Assembly (NCBI RefSeq): GCF_008365295.1
Contig: NZ_CP043505.1
Span: forward strand, 2,976,001 to 3,040,000
Direction: 5' to 3'
Source: Agromyces intestinalis
GTDB lineage: Bacteria; Actinomycetota; Actinomycetes; Actinomycetales; Microbacteriaceae
Length of the DNA: 64,000 nucleotides
Both the position numbers and the translations under genes were made by a program. Below are positions 56,165-64,000 of the stretch, in pieces. The notes beneath the pieces are model-generated. The model saw only the letters and a program-made list of their open reading frames with translations. It searched no databases and was not told where the DNA came from. How positions within the stretch are numbered: position 1 is the stretch's first letter; each line of letters begins with the position of its first letter.

Positions 56165-59100
56165 TCACCCCGACGGAACGGGCTCCGCCATCAGGGCGCG
56201 GGCCCGTTCCGTCTGTTCGTCGGGGGTCATCGCAGCGACGCGCTCGCGGGCGGCGGCGAGCCGGACGACACCGAGCTTCGGCGAGATGGTGTGCTCGATC
56301 GCCTCGCGGCCAAGGGCGGGCAGGTCCTGGCGGGAGCGCAGGGCTTCGGCGAGGGCGAACAGCTCGGCCGCCCGGTCGGCGAGCTCGGGATGCCCCGAAG
56401 CCCACGCGCTCCATCCGGCGGCGGTGGTGCCGAGCACCGGTCGGTCGGTGAAGTTGGGGCGGGCACGCAGCATCGCGGCGGTGCGGCGGCGGAGCAGCTC
56501 GGCCCACTCGGTCAGGTCGGCCTCGGGCCATCCTGACTGCATGCCGCCGGCGACGAAGCCGGCGAGCGTCAGCAGGAACCAGGGCGAGGAGCGCATCCGC
56601 GGGTCGGTGTACCCCTCGACGACGCCGCGAGCAAGCGCGACCGCCTCATCCTGCCGGCCCTGCAGTCGCGCGAGCTCGGCGCGGCCGAGCTCGGCCATCT
56701 TCGACAGCTCCACCCCGTCGGGGAACGCGGGATCCGCTTCGGTCAGGGCGTCGAAGCGCTCGGCGGCCTCGAGGGGGCGGTCGGCGGTGAGCAGCGCGAT
56801 CGCGATGCGCCAGTCGACCTGGCGCAGGTCTTCGGTGGCCCCGATCGCGATGAGCGAAGCACGCGACTCCATCGCCCAGCGCAGCGTGCCCTCGGCGTCG
56901 CCGTCCTGTGCGGCGAGCTCGGCGAGCAGCGTCGCCGACATCGCCATCGCCCACACGTCGCCGAGTTCGGTGGCGATCGCGTGCGCGCGGCGACCGTCGG
57001 CGAGCGCGGCCTCGGGCTCGCCGGCGTTCTCGGCGAACTGCGTGCGCACGATGCTCGCGAGCAGCGCGGTCTCGGGATCGTCGGACTCGATCATCTCCTC
57101 GACCCGCTGCATCGTCGCCTCGAGGTCGGGCACGGCGAGGACGAACCCGCAGATGGCATCGAGCCATCGCGGCAGCGGGAGGCCGAGCCGGGCGACGACG
57201 CGGAGCCGTGCGAGCGCGCGGAGGCCGGTCATGGTGAAGACCGCGAAATTGGTTCCGGCGACGAGCGTGAACGAGAGGACGGTGGCGGTCGCGTCGGTCG
57301 CGGCCGGCCGGAACCCGCGAGTCGCGTCGAGTACCGCCGCACTGAACGCCACGATCTCGGAGTGGGCGCTTCGGACCGTCCAGAAGTACCCCAGGCAGGC
57401 GAACACCGCCACCAGCGTCGGCGCGTCGCGCCGATCGATGGATCGCCGCAGGATGGCGACCAGATTGTCTTGCTCGGCGGCGACGCGCGCGAGCCCCTCG
57501 ATCTGGCCCGGGCCGCGGAGCGTGGTCAGGGTCGTCTCGCAGAACGCCCGCGCCCATCGGTCGATGGCCGTGAGGGCGGCCTCATTGCCGCCGGCATCGA
57601 GCTGCGATTGCCCGAACTCGCGCACCGTCTCGAGCATGCGGTAGCGCGGCCGGCCCGTCGAGTCTTCGGCCACCGAGAGCAGCGACTGCGCGATGAGGCC
57701 CTCGAGCACGTCGACGGCGGCGGGATCGTCGAGCACGGCCTCGGCCGCGTCGAGGGCGAAACCGTCGACGAACCAGGCGAGCCTCGGCAGCGCTCGTCGC
57801 TCGGCGTCGCTGAGCAGCGCCCAGCTCCACTCGATGACGGCAAGGAGGGTGCGCTGGCGTTCGGGCGCCGAGCGGTCGCCACCGGCGAGCAGCGCGAACC
57901 GGTCGCCGAGACGGGCCTCGACCTGTTCGACGCTCATCGAGCGGACGCGCGCCGCGGCCAGTTCGATCGCGAGCGGCAGTCCGTCGAGGCGCTCGCACAG
58001 GCGGGCGATCGGCTCGGCGGGGAGCGCCGCACCGGGACGCGCGGCCTGCGCGCGCTCGATGAACAGCTGCACGGCCGGCCCCGCCGGCGAGCCGATGCCG
58101 TCGCCGGCGGCGAGCGGGTCGAGGCGGTAGGTGCGCTCGGCGCCGATCTCGAGGGGGCTGCGGCTCGTCGCGAGCACGGTGAGGCCGGGCACCTCGGCGA
58201 GCAGGTCGGCGATCAAGGTCGCGGCGCCCTGAATGATCTGCTCGCAGTTGTCGACGACGAGCAGCGTCGGCTGCTCGCCGAGTTGGTCGACGATGCGCTC
58301 GCGCAGGTCGGGGCGCGGCGCGCGGTCGCTGAGGAGCGTGCCGGCGGCGCTCGCCTCGCGGATCCCGAGGGTCGATGCCAGCGCGAGCGGCACATCGTCG
58401 TCGGAGCGGATGCTCGCGAGCTCGGCGACGACCACGACCGGCGCCTCGGAGCGTGCAGCGACCGCCTGCGCGAGGCGGGTCTTGCCGAGGCCGCCGGTGC
58501 CGAGGATCGTCACGAGCCGGTGCCGGGCGAGGAGGGACTCGAGCCGGGCCACGTCTTCGTCGCGGCCGATGAGCGGGTTGGGCGCGGCACGCAGCCCGAT
58601 GCGGGTGCGCGGCTGCGGCGCGGATGGCCCGACCGTCGCGGCAGGCGTTCCAGAACCGCCGGATGCCCCGTCGCCGTCGTCGCGCAGCAACTCGGCGTTG
58701 AGTGCGACGAGCGACGGCCCGGGTGAGATGCCCAGCTCGTCGCGCAGCGCGGCCCGGTACGCCGCGAACGCCGCGATCGCGTCGGTGCGTCGCCCGGCCG
58801 CGGCGAGCGCGCGCAGCCGCGTGTGCTGCAGATGCTCATCGAGCGGATGCCCCGCCGCGAGCGGCTCGAGTTCCGCCAGTGCCCCCGCGGGGTCGCCCGC
58901 GTCGAGCAGGCATCGGGCGCGCAGTTCGCGCAGGCCCAGCCGCAGCGCGGCGGATGCCTCGGCGAGTTCGGTGGCGGCGGGCGTGTCGCCCAGGTCGACG
59001 CCGGGTTCGCCGCGCCAGAGCGCGAGGGCCTCGTCGAGGCATCCGATCGCGTCGTCGAACCGGCCATCGCGCGCGAAGCCCGCCGCCTCCTGACCGAGCG

Positions 59101-59437
59101 CGCGGGCGCGTGCCGTATCGAGTTCGCTCGGCTCGATCGCGAGCGCGTACCCGCCCGGGCGCGACGCGATGACGTCGTCAGCGCTCGCCGCACGCAGACG
59201 CGACACCAGCGTCTGCAGTGCGGGCCTCACGTTGCGTGGCGGGTCGTCGCCCCACACCGTCTCGACGATCGCGTCGACGCCGTGGGTGCGCCCGACACCG
59301 GTTCCGGACGGGTCGGCGAGGGCGACGACGAGCGCCTTGCCGAGCACGCCGACGGGTTCGACGAGCACGCCGTCGCGACCCTCGATGAGCACGGGCCCGA
59401 GGAGCGCGACGCGGAGTCCCCGGTGATCGGTCGGCAC
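56165..59437 (-). CDS. AfsR/BTAD-family transcriptional regulator with NB-ARC-type ATPase
   Basis: 1090 residues. The N-terminal winged helix (LRVALLGPVLIEGRDGVLVEP, LQTLVSRLRAASADDVIASR) is about 95 residues. The bacterial transcriptional activation domain (BTAD, ~95-245: TARARALGQEAAGFARDGRF, PLDEHLQHTRLRALAAAGRRTDAIAAF) follows. An NB-ARC/STAND ATPase has P-loop GTGGLGKTRLAQAVA near residue 312 and LLVVDNCEQI as Walker B. A long C-terminal helical TPR-like region (from ~620) completes it. Such proteins activate or gate secondary metabolism and transporter genes. The GTG follows TAGGCT (59449 down to 59444) by six bases. It is convergent with the DrrAB-like operon. Confidence 0.92.
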   Translation of the reverse strand: MPTDHRGLRVALLGPVLIEGRDGVLVEPVGVLGKALVVALADPSGTGVGRTHGVDAIVETVWGDDPPRNVRPALQTLVSRLRAASADDVIASRPGGYALAIEPSELDTARARALGQEAAGFARDGRFDDAIGCLDEALALWRGEPGVDLGDTPAATELAEASAALRLGLRELRARCLLDAGDPAGALAELEPLAAGHPLDEHLQHTRLRALAAAGRRTDAIAAFAAYRAALRDELGISPGPSLVALNAELLRDDGDGASGGSGTPAATVGPSAPQPRTRIGLRAAPNPLIGRDEDVARLESLLARHRLVTILGTGGLGKTRLAQAVAARSEAPVVVVAELASIRSDDDVPLALASTLGIREASAAGTLLSDRAPRPDLRERIVDQLGEQPTLLVVDNCEQIIQGAATLIADLLAEVPGLTVLATSRSPLEIGAERTYRLDPLAAGDGIGSPAGPAVQLFIERAQAARPGAALPAEPIARLCERLDGLPLAIELAAARVRSMSVEQVEARLGDRFALLAGGDRSAPERQRTLLAVIEWSWALLSDAERRALPRLAWFVDGFALDAAEAVLDDPAAVDVLEGLIAQSLLSVAEDSTGRPRYRMLETVREFGQSQLDAGGNEAALTAIDRWARAFCETTLTTLRGPGQIEGLARVAAEQDNLVAILRRSIDRRDAPTLVAVFACLGYFWTVRSAHSEIVAFSAAVLDATRGFRPAATDATATVLSFTLVAGTNFAVFTMTGLRALARLRVVARLGLPLPRWLDAICGFVLAVPDLEATMQRVEEMIESDDPETALLASIVRTQFAENAGEPEAALADGRRAHAIATELGDVWAMAMSATLLAELAAQDGDAEGTLRWAMESRASLIAIGATEDLRQVDWRIAIALLTADRPLEAAERFDALTEADPAFPDGVELSKMAELGRAELARLQGRQDEAVALARGVVEGYTDPRMRSSPWFLLTLAGFVAGGMQSGWPEADLTEWAELLRRRTAAMLRARPNFTDRPVLGTTAAGWSAWASGHPELADRAAELFALAEALRSRQDLPALGREAIEHTISPKLGVVRLAAARERVAAMTPDEQTERARALMAEPVPSG
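56173..56212 (+). terminator. Hairpin after the DrrAB-like operon
   Basis: ACGGAACGGGC (56173-56183) and GCCCGTTCCGT (56202-56212) are perfect 11-bp inverted copies with an 18-base loop, followed by CTGTTCGT. They lie 25 bp after the permease stop and inside the last codons of the convergent regulator gene. Confidence 0.5.
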
Positions 59438-59443
59438 CCGTCG

Positions 59444-59449
59444 AGCCTA
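59444..59449 (-). promoter_or_regulatory. -10 element of leaderless BTAD regulator
   Basis: TAGGCT on the minus strand lies six bases upstream of the GTG at 59437. No Shine-Dalgarno. Confidence 0.5.
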
Positions 59450-59485
59450 TCGCCGCGGCCGGAAGAGCCGTGCGGCGTATCCGCG

Positions 59486-60079
59486 CTATCGGATCGTCTT
59501 GCGGCTCGTGATCTGCCCGGTGTCGAAGCCGAGCAGGTGCAGACCGCCGTGGAACCGGGCGTGCTCGACCTTGATGCAGCGATCCATGACGACCGTGAGC
59601 CCCTGCTGCTCGCCGTAGTACGCGGCATCCTGGTTCCAGATGCCCAGCTGCACCCAGATCGTCTTCGCGCCGGCGGCGACGACCTCGTCGACCACCTGCG
59701 GGATGTCGCTGCCGCGACGGAACACCACGACGATGTCGGGCACCTCGGGCAGATCTTTCAGCGACGCGTACGCGGGCTGGCCGAGGATCTCGGCCGCGTT
59801 CGGGTTCACGAAATACAACCGGAAGTCGCTCGACTGCTGCAGGTAGGTGCCGACGAAGTAGCTCGAGCGGGTCGGGTTCGGCGAGGCGCCGACGATCGCG
59901 ACCGACTTCGCCGCGTTCAGGATGCGCAGGCGCTGCTTCGCATCGGGGCCCACCCAGGTGCGCTGCGAGCGCAGCAGCTTCGCGAGCGGCGAACTGGCCG
60001 GCAGCTCGCAGGACAGGCCGTTCGCGAGTCGAACGGTCTCGGTGGTGTCGGCGACCTCAGTGGTCAGCGTGTCGGTCAT
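59486..60079 (-). CDS. CoA-binding domain protein
   Basis: 197 residues. The CoA_binding (succinyl-CoA synthetase alpha-like) Rossmann domain is shown by SVAIVGASPNPTRSSYFVGTYLQ, FVNPNAAEILGQPAYASLKDLPEVPDIVVVFR and AAGAKTIWVQLGIWNQDAAYYG. The ATG overlaps the TGA of metY (ATGA, 60076-60079), so it is made together with the sulfhydrylase. Function of the YccU/YmdB-like group is not defined; it may bind CoA or a nucleotide. Confidence 0.92.
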   Translation of the reverse strand: MTDTLTTEVADTTETVRLANGLSCELPASSPLAKLLRSQRTWVGPDAKQRLRILNAAKSVAIVGASPNPTRSSYFVGTYLQQSSDFRLYFVNPNAAEILGQPAYASLKDLPEVPDIVVVFRRGSDIPQVVDEVVAAGAKTIWVQLGIWNQDAAYYGEQQGLTVVMDRCIKVEHARFHGGLHLLGFDTGQITSRKTIR

Positions 60080-61389
60080 CGCGTGCCTCCCGTTGCCTGG
60101 CCCTGCCCGGTGGCCTGGGCGAGGGCCTGATCGAGATCGTAGATGATGTCGTCGGCGTCTTCGAGGCCGACGGAGAGACGGATGACGCCGGGCAGCACGC
60201 CCGCGTCGACGAGCTGCTGCTCGGTGAGCTGGGCGTGCGTGGTCGACGCCGGGTGGATGATGAGCGTCTTCGCGTCGCCGATGTTCGCGACGTGGCTGGC
60301 GAGGTCGACCGACTCGATGAGCTTCTGACCGACCTCGCGGCCGCCCTTCACCTCGAAGCTGAACACCGAGCCCGGGCCCTGCGGAAGGTACTTCTGCGCG
60401 CGTTCGTGGTGCTGGTGGTTCGGCAGGCCCGCCCAGAACACGCGCTCGACACGTGCGTCCTGCTCGAGCCACTCGGCGACCACTCGGGCGTTGTCGACGT
60501 GGGCCTGGATGCGGTACGGCAGCGTCTCGACGCCCTGCGCGAGCAGGAACGCGGAGTGCGCCGGCAGCACGGGGCCGATGTCGCGCAGCTGTTCTGCGCG
60601 CAGGCGCGTGAGGAATGCGTACTCGCCGAAGTTGCCGCTCCACTCGAGGCCGCCGTAGCTGGGCACCGGCTCGCCGAACAGCGGGAACTTCTCGGAGTGC
60701 CAGTGGAACCGGCCGCTCTCGACGACCACGCCGCCGAGCGTCGTGCCGTGCCCGCCGAGGAACTTCGTCGCCGAGTGGGTGACGATGTCGGCGCCCCACT
60801 CGATCGGGCGGTTGAGGTACGGCGTCGCGATGGTCGAGTCGACGATGAACGGGATGCCGTGCGCGTGCGCGACGTCGGCGAGCGCCTCGAGGTCGGCGAT
60901 CTCGCCCGAGGGGTTCGCGATGGTCTCGACGAACAGCGCCTTCGTGTTGTCGCGGATGGCGGCCGCGTAGTCGTCGGCGTCGGTGCCGGCGACGAACGTG
61001 GTCTCGACGCCGAATCGGCGGAGCGTGACATCCAACTGGGTGATCGAACCGCCGTAGAGCTGCGACGACGCGACGATGTGGTCGCCCGCGCCGACGAGCG
61101 AGGCGAAGGTGATGTACTGCGCGCTCAGCCCGCTCGCGGTCGCGACCGCGCCGAGGCCGCCCTCGAGGCTCGCCACGCGCTCTTCGAAGCTCGCGACCGT
61201 GGGGTTCGCGAGCCGCGAGTAGATGTTGCCGTACTTCTGCAGAGCGAACCGGGCGGCGGCATCGGCCGTGTCGTCGAACACGAAGGCCGTCGACTGGTAG
61301 ATCGGGAGGGCGCGTGCGCCCGTCACCGCATCGGGGATGTTGCCGGCGTGGATCGCACGCGTCTTGAAGCCGTATTCGCGGTCTGCCAT
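60076..61389 (-). CDS. metY: O-acetylhomoserine sulfhydrylase (PLP-dependent)
   Basis: 437 residues. It makes homocysteine from O-acetylhomoserine and sulfide (direct sulfurylation route to methionine). Cys/Met metabolism PLP enzyme features are GFKTRAIHAGNIPD, TAFVFDDTADAA, NIYSRLANPT, and the Schiff-base lysine Lys209 in THSATKFLGGHGT. IRLSVGLEDADDIIYDLDQAL is the usual C-terminus. The length and the YQSTAFVF region fit MetY rather than MetB. It is first in the operon with the CoA-binding gene. TACCCT (61402 down to 61397) precedes the ATG by seven bases. Confidence 0.95.
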   Translation of the reverse strand: MADREYGFKTRAIHAGNIPDAVTGARALPIYQSTAFVFDDTADAAARFALQKYGNIYSRLANPTVASFEERVASLEGGLGAVATASGLSAQYITFASLVGAGDHIVASSQLYGGSITQLDVTLRRFGVETTFVAGTDADDYAAAIRDNTKALFVETIANPSGEIADLEALADVAHAHGIPFIVDSTIATPYLNRPIEWGADIVTHSATKFLGGHGTTLGGVVVESGRFHWHSEKFPLFGEPVPSYGGLEWSGNFGEYAFLTRLRAEQLRDIGPVLPAHSAFLLAQGVETLPYRIQAHVDNARVVAEWLEQDARVERVFWAGLPNHQHHERAQKYLPQGPGSVFSFEVKGGREVGQKLIESVDLASHVANIGDAKTLIIHPASTTHAQLTEQQLVDAGVLPGVIRLSVGLEDADDIIYDLDQALAQATGQGQATGGTR

Positions 61390-61396
61390 GCCGTTC

Positions 61397-61402
61397 AGGG
61401 TA
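61397..61402 (-). promoter_or_regulatory. -10 element of leaderless metY promoter
   Basis: TACCCT on the minus strand ends seven bases before the metY ATG. No Shine-Dalgarno. Confidence 0.5.
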
Positions 61403-61410
61403 TCCGCGCG

Positions 61411-61427
61411 CGGCGGGCGCGACGCCC
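61411..61427 (-). terminator. GC-rich hairpin between DUF4232 gene and metY
   Basis: GCGGGCG (61411-61417), loop CGA and CGCCCGC (61421-61427) form a perfect 7-bp hairpin 46 bp past the DUF4232-gene stop on the minus strand. No U-tract, so termination is only possible. Confidence 0.3.
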
Positions 61428-61472
61428 GCAGGTCGTCACGCGACGACACGGATGCCTCGACGGCCGTCGGCC

Positions 61473-62612
61473 TCAGCCGGCGCCCTGGTCGGCTGCGGCC
61501 GGATCCCCCGCGGGCAGCCGCCAGGCGGTCACCTCGACCTCGCCGCCCGTGATGTCGGTGTCGATCGGCACGAGCTGCCGCACCGCGCCGGGGTAGGCGG
61601 CGATGTGCAGGAATCCGGCGGGGTCGCGGTCGCTGCGCGCCTGGGCGTCCCACGTGAGATCGACCTCGGCGGTGCCGCCCGGGGCGAGGTCGATCGCCAC
61701 GGCGCCGGCATCGGGTTCGCCGAGCATGCCCGACCCGTGCAGCACCCGCACCTCGAAGCCGTTCGTGACGGGGTCGCTGAAGGCGAGGTCGGGGTAGCCG
61801 TCGATCGTGCACGGCGCGGTGGACACGTTGGTCGCCGTGACCCGCATGCCGCGGTGGCCGGTCGCCGCGTCGGGATGCGCCGCCGTGAACACGAGCTGGT
61901 TCTCGGTGCACCAGGTCGGGTCGATCCGCCAGTCACCGGGCGCGACCTCGGGGATCGCGATGCCCTCGACCGGCTGGGTCGCCTCGTCGACCGAGGCCGC
62001 CGCCGCTGCGGCCTCGGCGGAGATCCGCGCGTGCCACGCGGCATCCGCGACGGGTGAGACGACCGCGAGACCCACGAGGCCGATCGCGGAGGTGCCGGCC
62101 GCAACGGCGACGAGCACCGGATGGGGTCGAGGCGCGGGGGCGGCCGCGACCCGTGGCGAACACAGCGCCGCCGCGAGCGCCGGCATCCAGCCCCACAGCA
62201 CGCCCCAGTACGCGCCGGTCGCGGCGAGGTCCATCGTGAGCAGGGGCGTCGCGGGGTCGCGGAAGACCGACTCGGCCAGCGCGAATGCGAGCGGCAGGCC
62301 GGCCACGACGGTGCCCGCCACGGCCGCGGCCGCCCACGCGGCTGCGAAGCCCGTCACCCCGCGCTGCACCCCGAACAGCGCGCACAGCAGCACGAACAGC
62401 CCGCCGATCGCGACCGCGGTCGCGAGGCCGACGACGGCGTTCCACGGCGTCGGCGCCGTGATGCCGACCGGCAGGGTGTCGGGTGCCAGCAGCCGTGCGA
62501 GCCGAGTGAACGTGCGCAACGTCGACGCCATGCCGAGGTCGGCCAGTGCTCCGCTCGCGAACCACCCGACGACGGCGATGAGAGCGGGGACGACGACTCG
62601 AACGGTTCGCAT
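61473..62612 (-). CDS. DUF4232 domain membrane protein
   Basis: 379 residues. The N-terminal ~190 residues hold five or so TM helices (VVVPALIAVVGWFASGALAD, VVGLATAVAIGGLFVLLCAL, AAAAVAGTVVAGLPLAFAL and others). The extracytoplasmic C-terminal half is a DUF4232-like beta domain: WCTENQLVFTAAHPDAATGHRGM, VTATNVSTAPCTIDGYPDL with two Cys that may form a disulfide, and a final VPIDTDITGGEVEVTAWRL. Function unknown, probably at the cell surface. TAGGCT (62624 down to 62619) lies six bases before the ATG. Confidence 0.85.
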   Translation of the reverse strand: MRTVRVVVPALIAVVGWFASGALADLGMASTLRTFTRLARLLAPDTLPVGITAPTPWNAVVGLATAVAIGGLFVLLCALFGVQRGVTGFAAAWAAAAVAGTVVAGLPLAFALAESVFRDPATPLLTMDLAATGAYWGVLWGWMPALAAALCSPRVAAAPAPRPHPVLVAVAAGTSAIGLVGLAVVSPVADAAWHARISAEAAAAAASVDEATQPVEGIAIPEVAPGDWRIDPTWCTENQLVFTAAHPDAATGHRGMRVTATNVSTAPCTIDGYPDLAFSDPVTNGFEVRVLHGSGMLGEPDAGAVAIDLAPGGTAEVDLTWDAQARSDRDPAGFLHIAAYPGAVRQLVPIDTDITGGEVEVTAWRLPAGDPAAADQGAG

Positions 62613-62618
62613 CGCGCC

Positions 62619-62624
62619 AGCCTA
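62619..62624 (-). promoter_or_regulatory. -10 element of leaderless DUF4232 gene
   Basis: TAGGCT on the minus strand lies six bases upstream of the ATG at 62612. It is identical in sequence and spacing to the element at the BTAD regulator. Confidence 0.5.
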
Positions 62625-62699
62625 GGGGCGGCCGTCGCGGGGTCGCGTCCGTCTCGGGCATGACCGTCGGCGTCGAGGTCGAACCTACGATGGTTGCTC

Positions 62700-64000
62700 G
62701 TGAGCCCTGCCGAGACCGACGCCGAGACCGACCCTGCACCCGACTCGGCCGAACTGGCGCCCCCGCGTCGCCGGTTCGTCGACCTCTCGCCGTTGCGCAT
62801 CTCGCCGGCGTTCGCCCGACTGTGGATCGGCACCTCGATCTCGGGGATCGGCGCGCACCTCACCGTGGTCGCTGTGGGCCTGCAGATCTACGCGATGACG
62901 TCGTCGACGTTCGCCGTCGCGCTCGTCGGCGGGCTCGCGCTCGTGCCGATGATCGTCGCGGGCGTGTGGGGCGGCATGCTCGCCGACGCCTTCGATCGCC
63001 GGCTCGTGCTCATCGTGTCGTCGCTGGTCGGCTGGGCCTCGACGATCGCGCTCGTCGTGCTCTCGGCGGTCGACGCGGCGCTCGCGGCCGATGGCGGACG
63101 CGGCGAGGTGTGGCCGTTCTACCTCGTCACGACGGTGAACTCGGTCGCCGCGACGATCAGCGGCGCCACCCGGTTCTCGGTGTACCCGCGCCTCTTGCCG
63201 GCGGCGTACGTGTCGCGCGCGAGCGCGCTCGGCGGCATCTCGGGCGGCATCCAGCTCACGGCCGGCCCCGCGCTCGCCGGCGTGCTCGTCGCCACGATCG
63301 GGTTGCCGCTCACGTTCGCGGTCGACGCGGTGCTGTTCACCGCCGGATTCCTCGGTATCCTCGGCCTGCCGAAGCTGCGGCCGCTCAGCCGCACGGCCCG
63401 GCCCGGATGGGAGTCGCTTCGCGACGGGGTGGCATTCCTGCGGCAGGCGCCGAACATCCGCGCGAGCTTCCTCGTCGACATCGTCGCGATGAGCTTCGGT
63501 CGGCCGTTCGTGCTGCTGCCCGCGGTCGGCGCGACCGTCATCGGCGGCGGGCCCGTCACGGTGGGCGTACTGACCGCCGCGGCGGCCGTCGGCACCTTCC
63601 TCACCGGCGTGTTCTCGGGCCCGGTCGCGCGGGTGCACCGCTTCGGCATCGCGATCGGTCGCGCGATCATCGTCTACGGCGCGTTCGTCGCCGCCTTCGG
63701 CGCGGTGCTCGCCGCCATGCAGACCGGATGGTTCGGGCCGGTCGGCCCCGAGTGGGGGCAGGCGAACGTCGTGGCGCTCGTGCTCGCCGCGATCGCGCTC
63801 GCCGGCACCGGGGCCTCCGACGAGGTGAGCGCGATCTTCCGTTCCACGATGCTGCTCACCGCGGCGCCCGACGAGATGCGCGGCCGGTTGCAGGGGGTCT
63901 TCACCGTCGTCGTCACGGGCGGCCCGCGCATCGGCGACCTCTACGCGGGCGTGCTCGCTTCGCTCGTCGCGCTCTGGTTCCCGCCGGTGCTCGGCGGGCT
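62700..64000 (+). CDS. MFS transporter (EntS-like), 3' end outside window
   Basis: 433 residues to the window edge without a stop. After a ~45-residue acidic N-terminus come LSPLRISPAFARLWIGTSIS and about eleven TM helices, with motif A equivalent GGMLADAFDRRLVLIVSS and PDEMRGRLQGVFTVVVTGG late in the protein. The pattern fits the MFS_3/EntS group (DHA3), which exports siderophores or macrolides. The GTG at 62700 comes eight bases after TACGAT (62686-62691). Given the siderophore importer elsewhere in the window, a siderophore-export role is possible but unproven. Confidence 0.88.
   Translation, partial: MSPAETDAETDPAPDSAELAPPRRRFVDLSPLRISPAFARLWIGTSISGIGAHLTVVAVGLQIYAMTSSTFAVALVGGLALVPMIVAGVWGGMLADAFDRRLVLIVSSLVGWASTIALVVLSAVDAALAADGGRGEVWPFYLVTTVNSVAATISGATRFSVYPRLLPAAYVSRASALGGISGGIQLTAGPALAGVLVATIGLPLTFAVDAVLFTAGFLGILGLPKLRPLSRTARPGWESLRDGVAFLRQAPNIRASFLVDIVAMSFGRPFVLLPAVGATVIGGGPVTVGVLTAAAAVGTFLTGVFSGPVARVHRFGIAIGRAIIVYGAFVAAFGAVLAAMQTGWFGPVGPEWGQANVVALVLAAIALAGTGASDEVSAIFRSTMLLTAAPDEMRGRLQGVFTVVVTGGPRIGDLYAGVLASLVALWFPPVLGG

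Overview
The window is a chromosomal segment of a high-GC actinobacterium, most likely a member of the Microbacteriaceae. The evidence is the roughly 70 % GC content, the actinobacterial 16S rRNA, an rRNA operon whose 16S-23S spacer carries no tRNA, and the gene content and order (an mscL/fmdB/5-FCL/galU/rimJ block, a LigC-type ligase, a BTAD-NB-ARC regulator). No prophage, plasmid, integron, CRISPR array or intact transposon is visible. It reads as ordinary core chromosome with a few poorly understood genes.

Layout. 1-4.9 kb: 3'-truncated lactonase-family gene, tRNA-Arg(CCU), a TetR / DJ-1-PfpI operon divergent from an NAD(P)-binding oxidoreductase around a palindromic operator, a GNAT enzyme, a TMEM175-like membrane protein and two tiny coupled hypothetical genes. 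5-11.9 kb: LigC-type DNA ligase, an Lrp/AsnC regulator divergent from alanine dehydrogenase, then a very long SF1-helicase-like protein whose ATP-binding lysine is missing, coupled to a 74-residue protein. 11.9-16.4 kb: mscL, an FmdB zinc ribbon protein, 5-formyl-THF cyclo-ligase, galU, rimJ-like, a membrane protein and tRNA-Ala(CGC) with a terminator. 16.4-20.4 kb: an iron-siderophore ABC importer operon behind a DtxR/IdeR-type box. 20.4-28.2 kb: a 42-residue Cys-rich microprotein, a DHA2-type exporter, an F420-reductase-like NADP protein, a luciferase-like oxidoreductase, a KhtTU-like K+/H+ antiporter pair, an AlaX-type editing hydrolase and an acyl-CoA dehydrogenase-like enzyme. 28.2-37.4 kb: DUF4349 lipoprotein, two aldo/keto reductases, an MFS exporter divergent from an ArsR/SRPBCC pair, and the DEAH helicase HrpA.

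37.4-43.4 kb: a complete 16S-23S-5S operon with a long leader, a recognisable promoter, a repeated boxA-like motif and a strong terminator. 43.4-54.1 kb: a DUF255 thioredoxin-fold protein coupled to pnuC, a class I methyltransferase, DUF1761, a J-domain/NERD protein, an M18 aminopeptidase behind a structured intergenic region, two sulfurtransferases and L-serine dehydratase. 54.3-64 kb: a DrrAB-like ABC exporter convergent with a BTAD/NB-ARC regulator, metY coupled to a CoA-binding protein gene, a DUF4232 membrane protein and the start of an MFS gene.

Two genome-wide habits stand out. Many genes start exactly where transcription should start, with a TANNNT-like -10 element 6-8 nt before the start codon and no Shine-Dalgarno sequence, so leaderless translation appears widespread. 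The hexamer GCATCC/GGATGC also seems clearly over-represented on both strands and in all frames. The least explained items are the pseudo-ATPase helicase, the Cys-rich microprotein and the interlocking helices upstream of the aminopeptidase gene.
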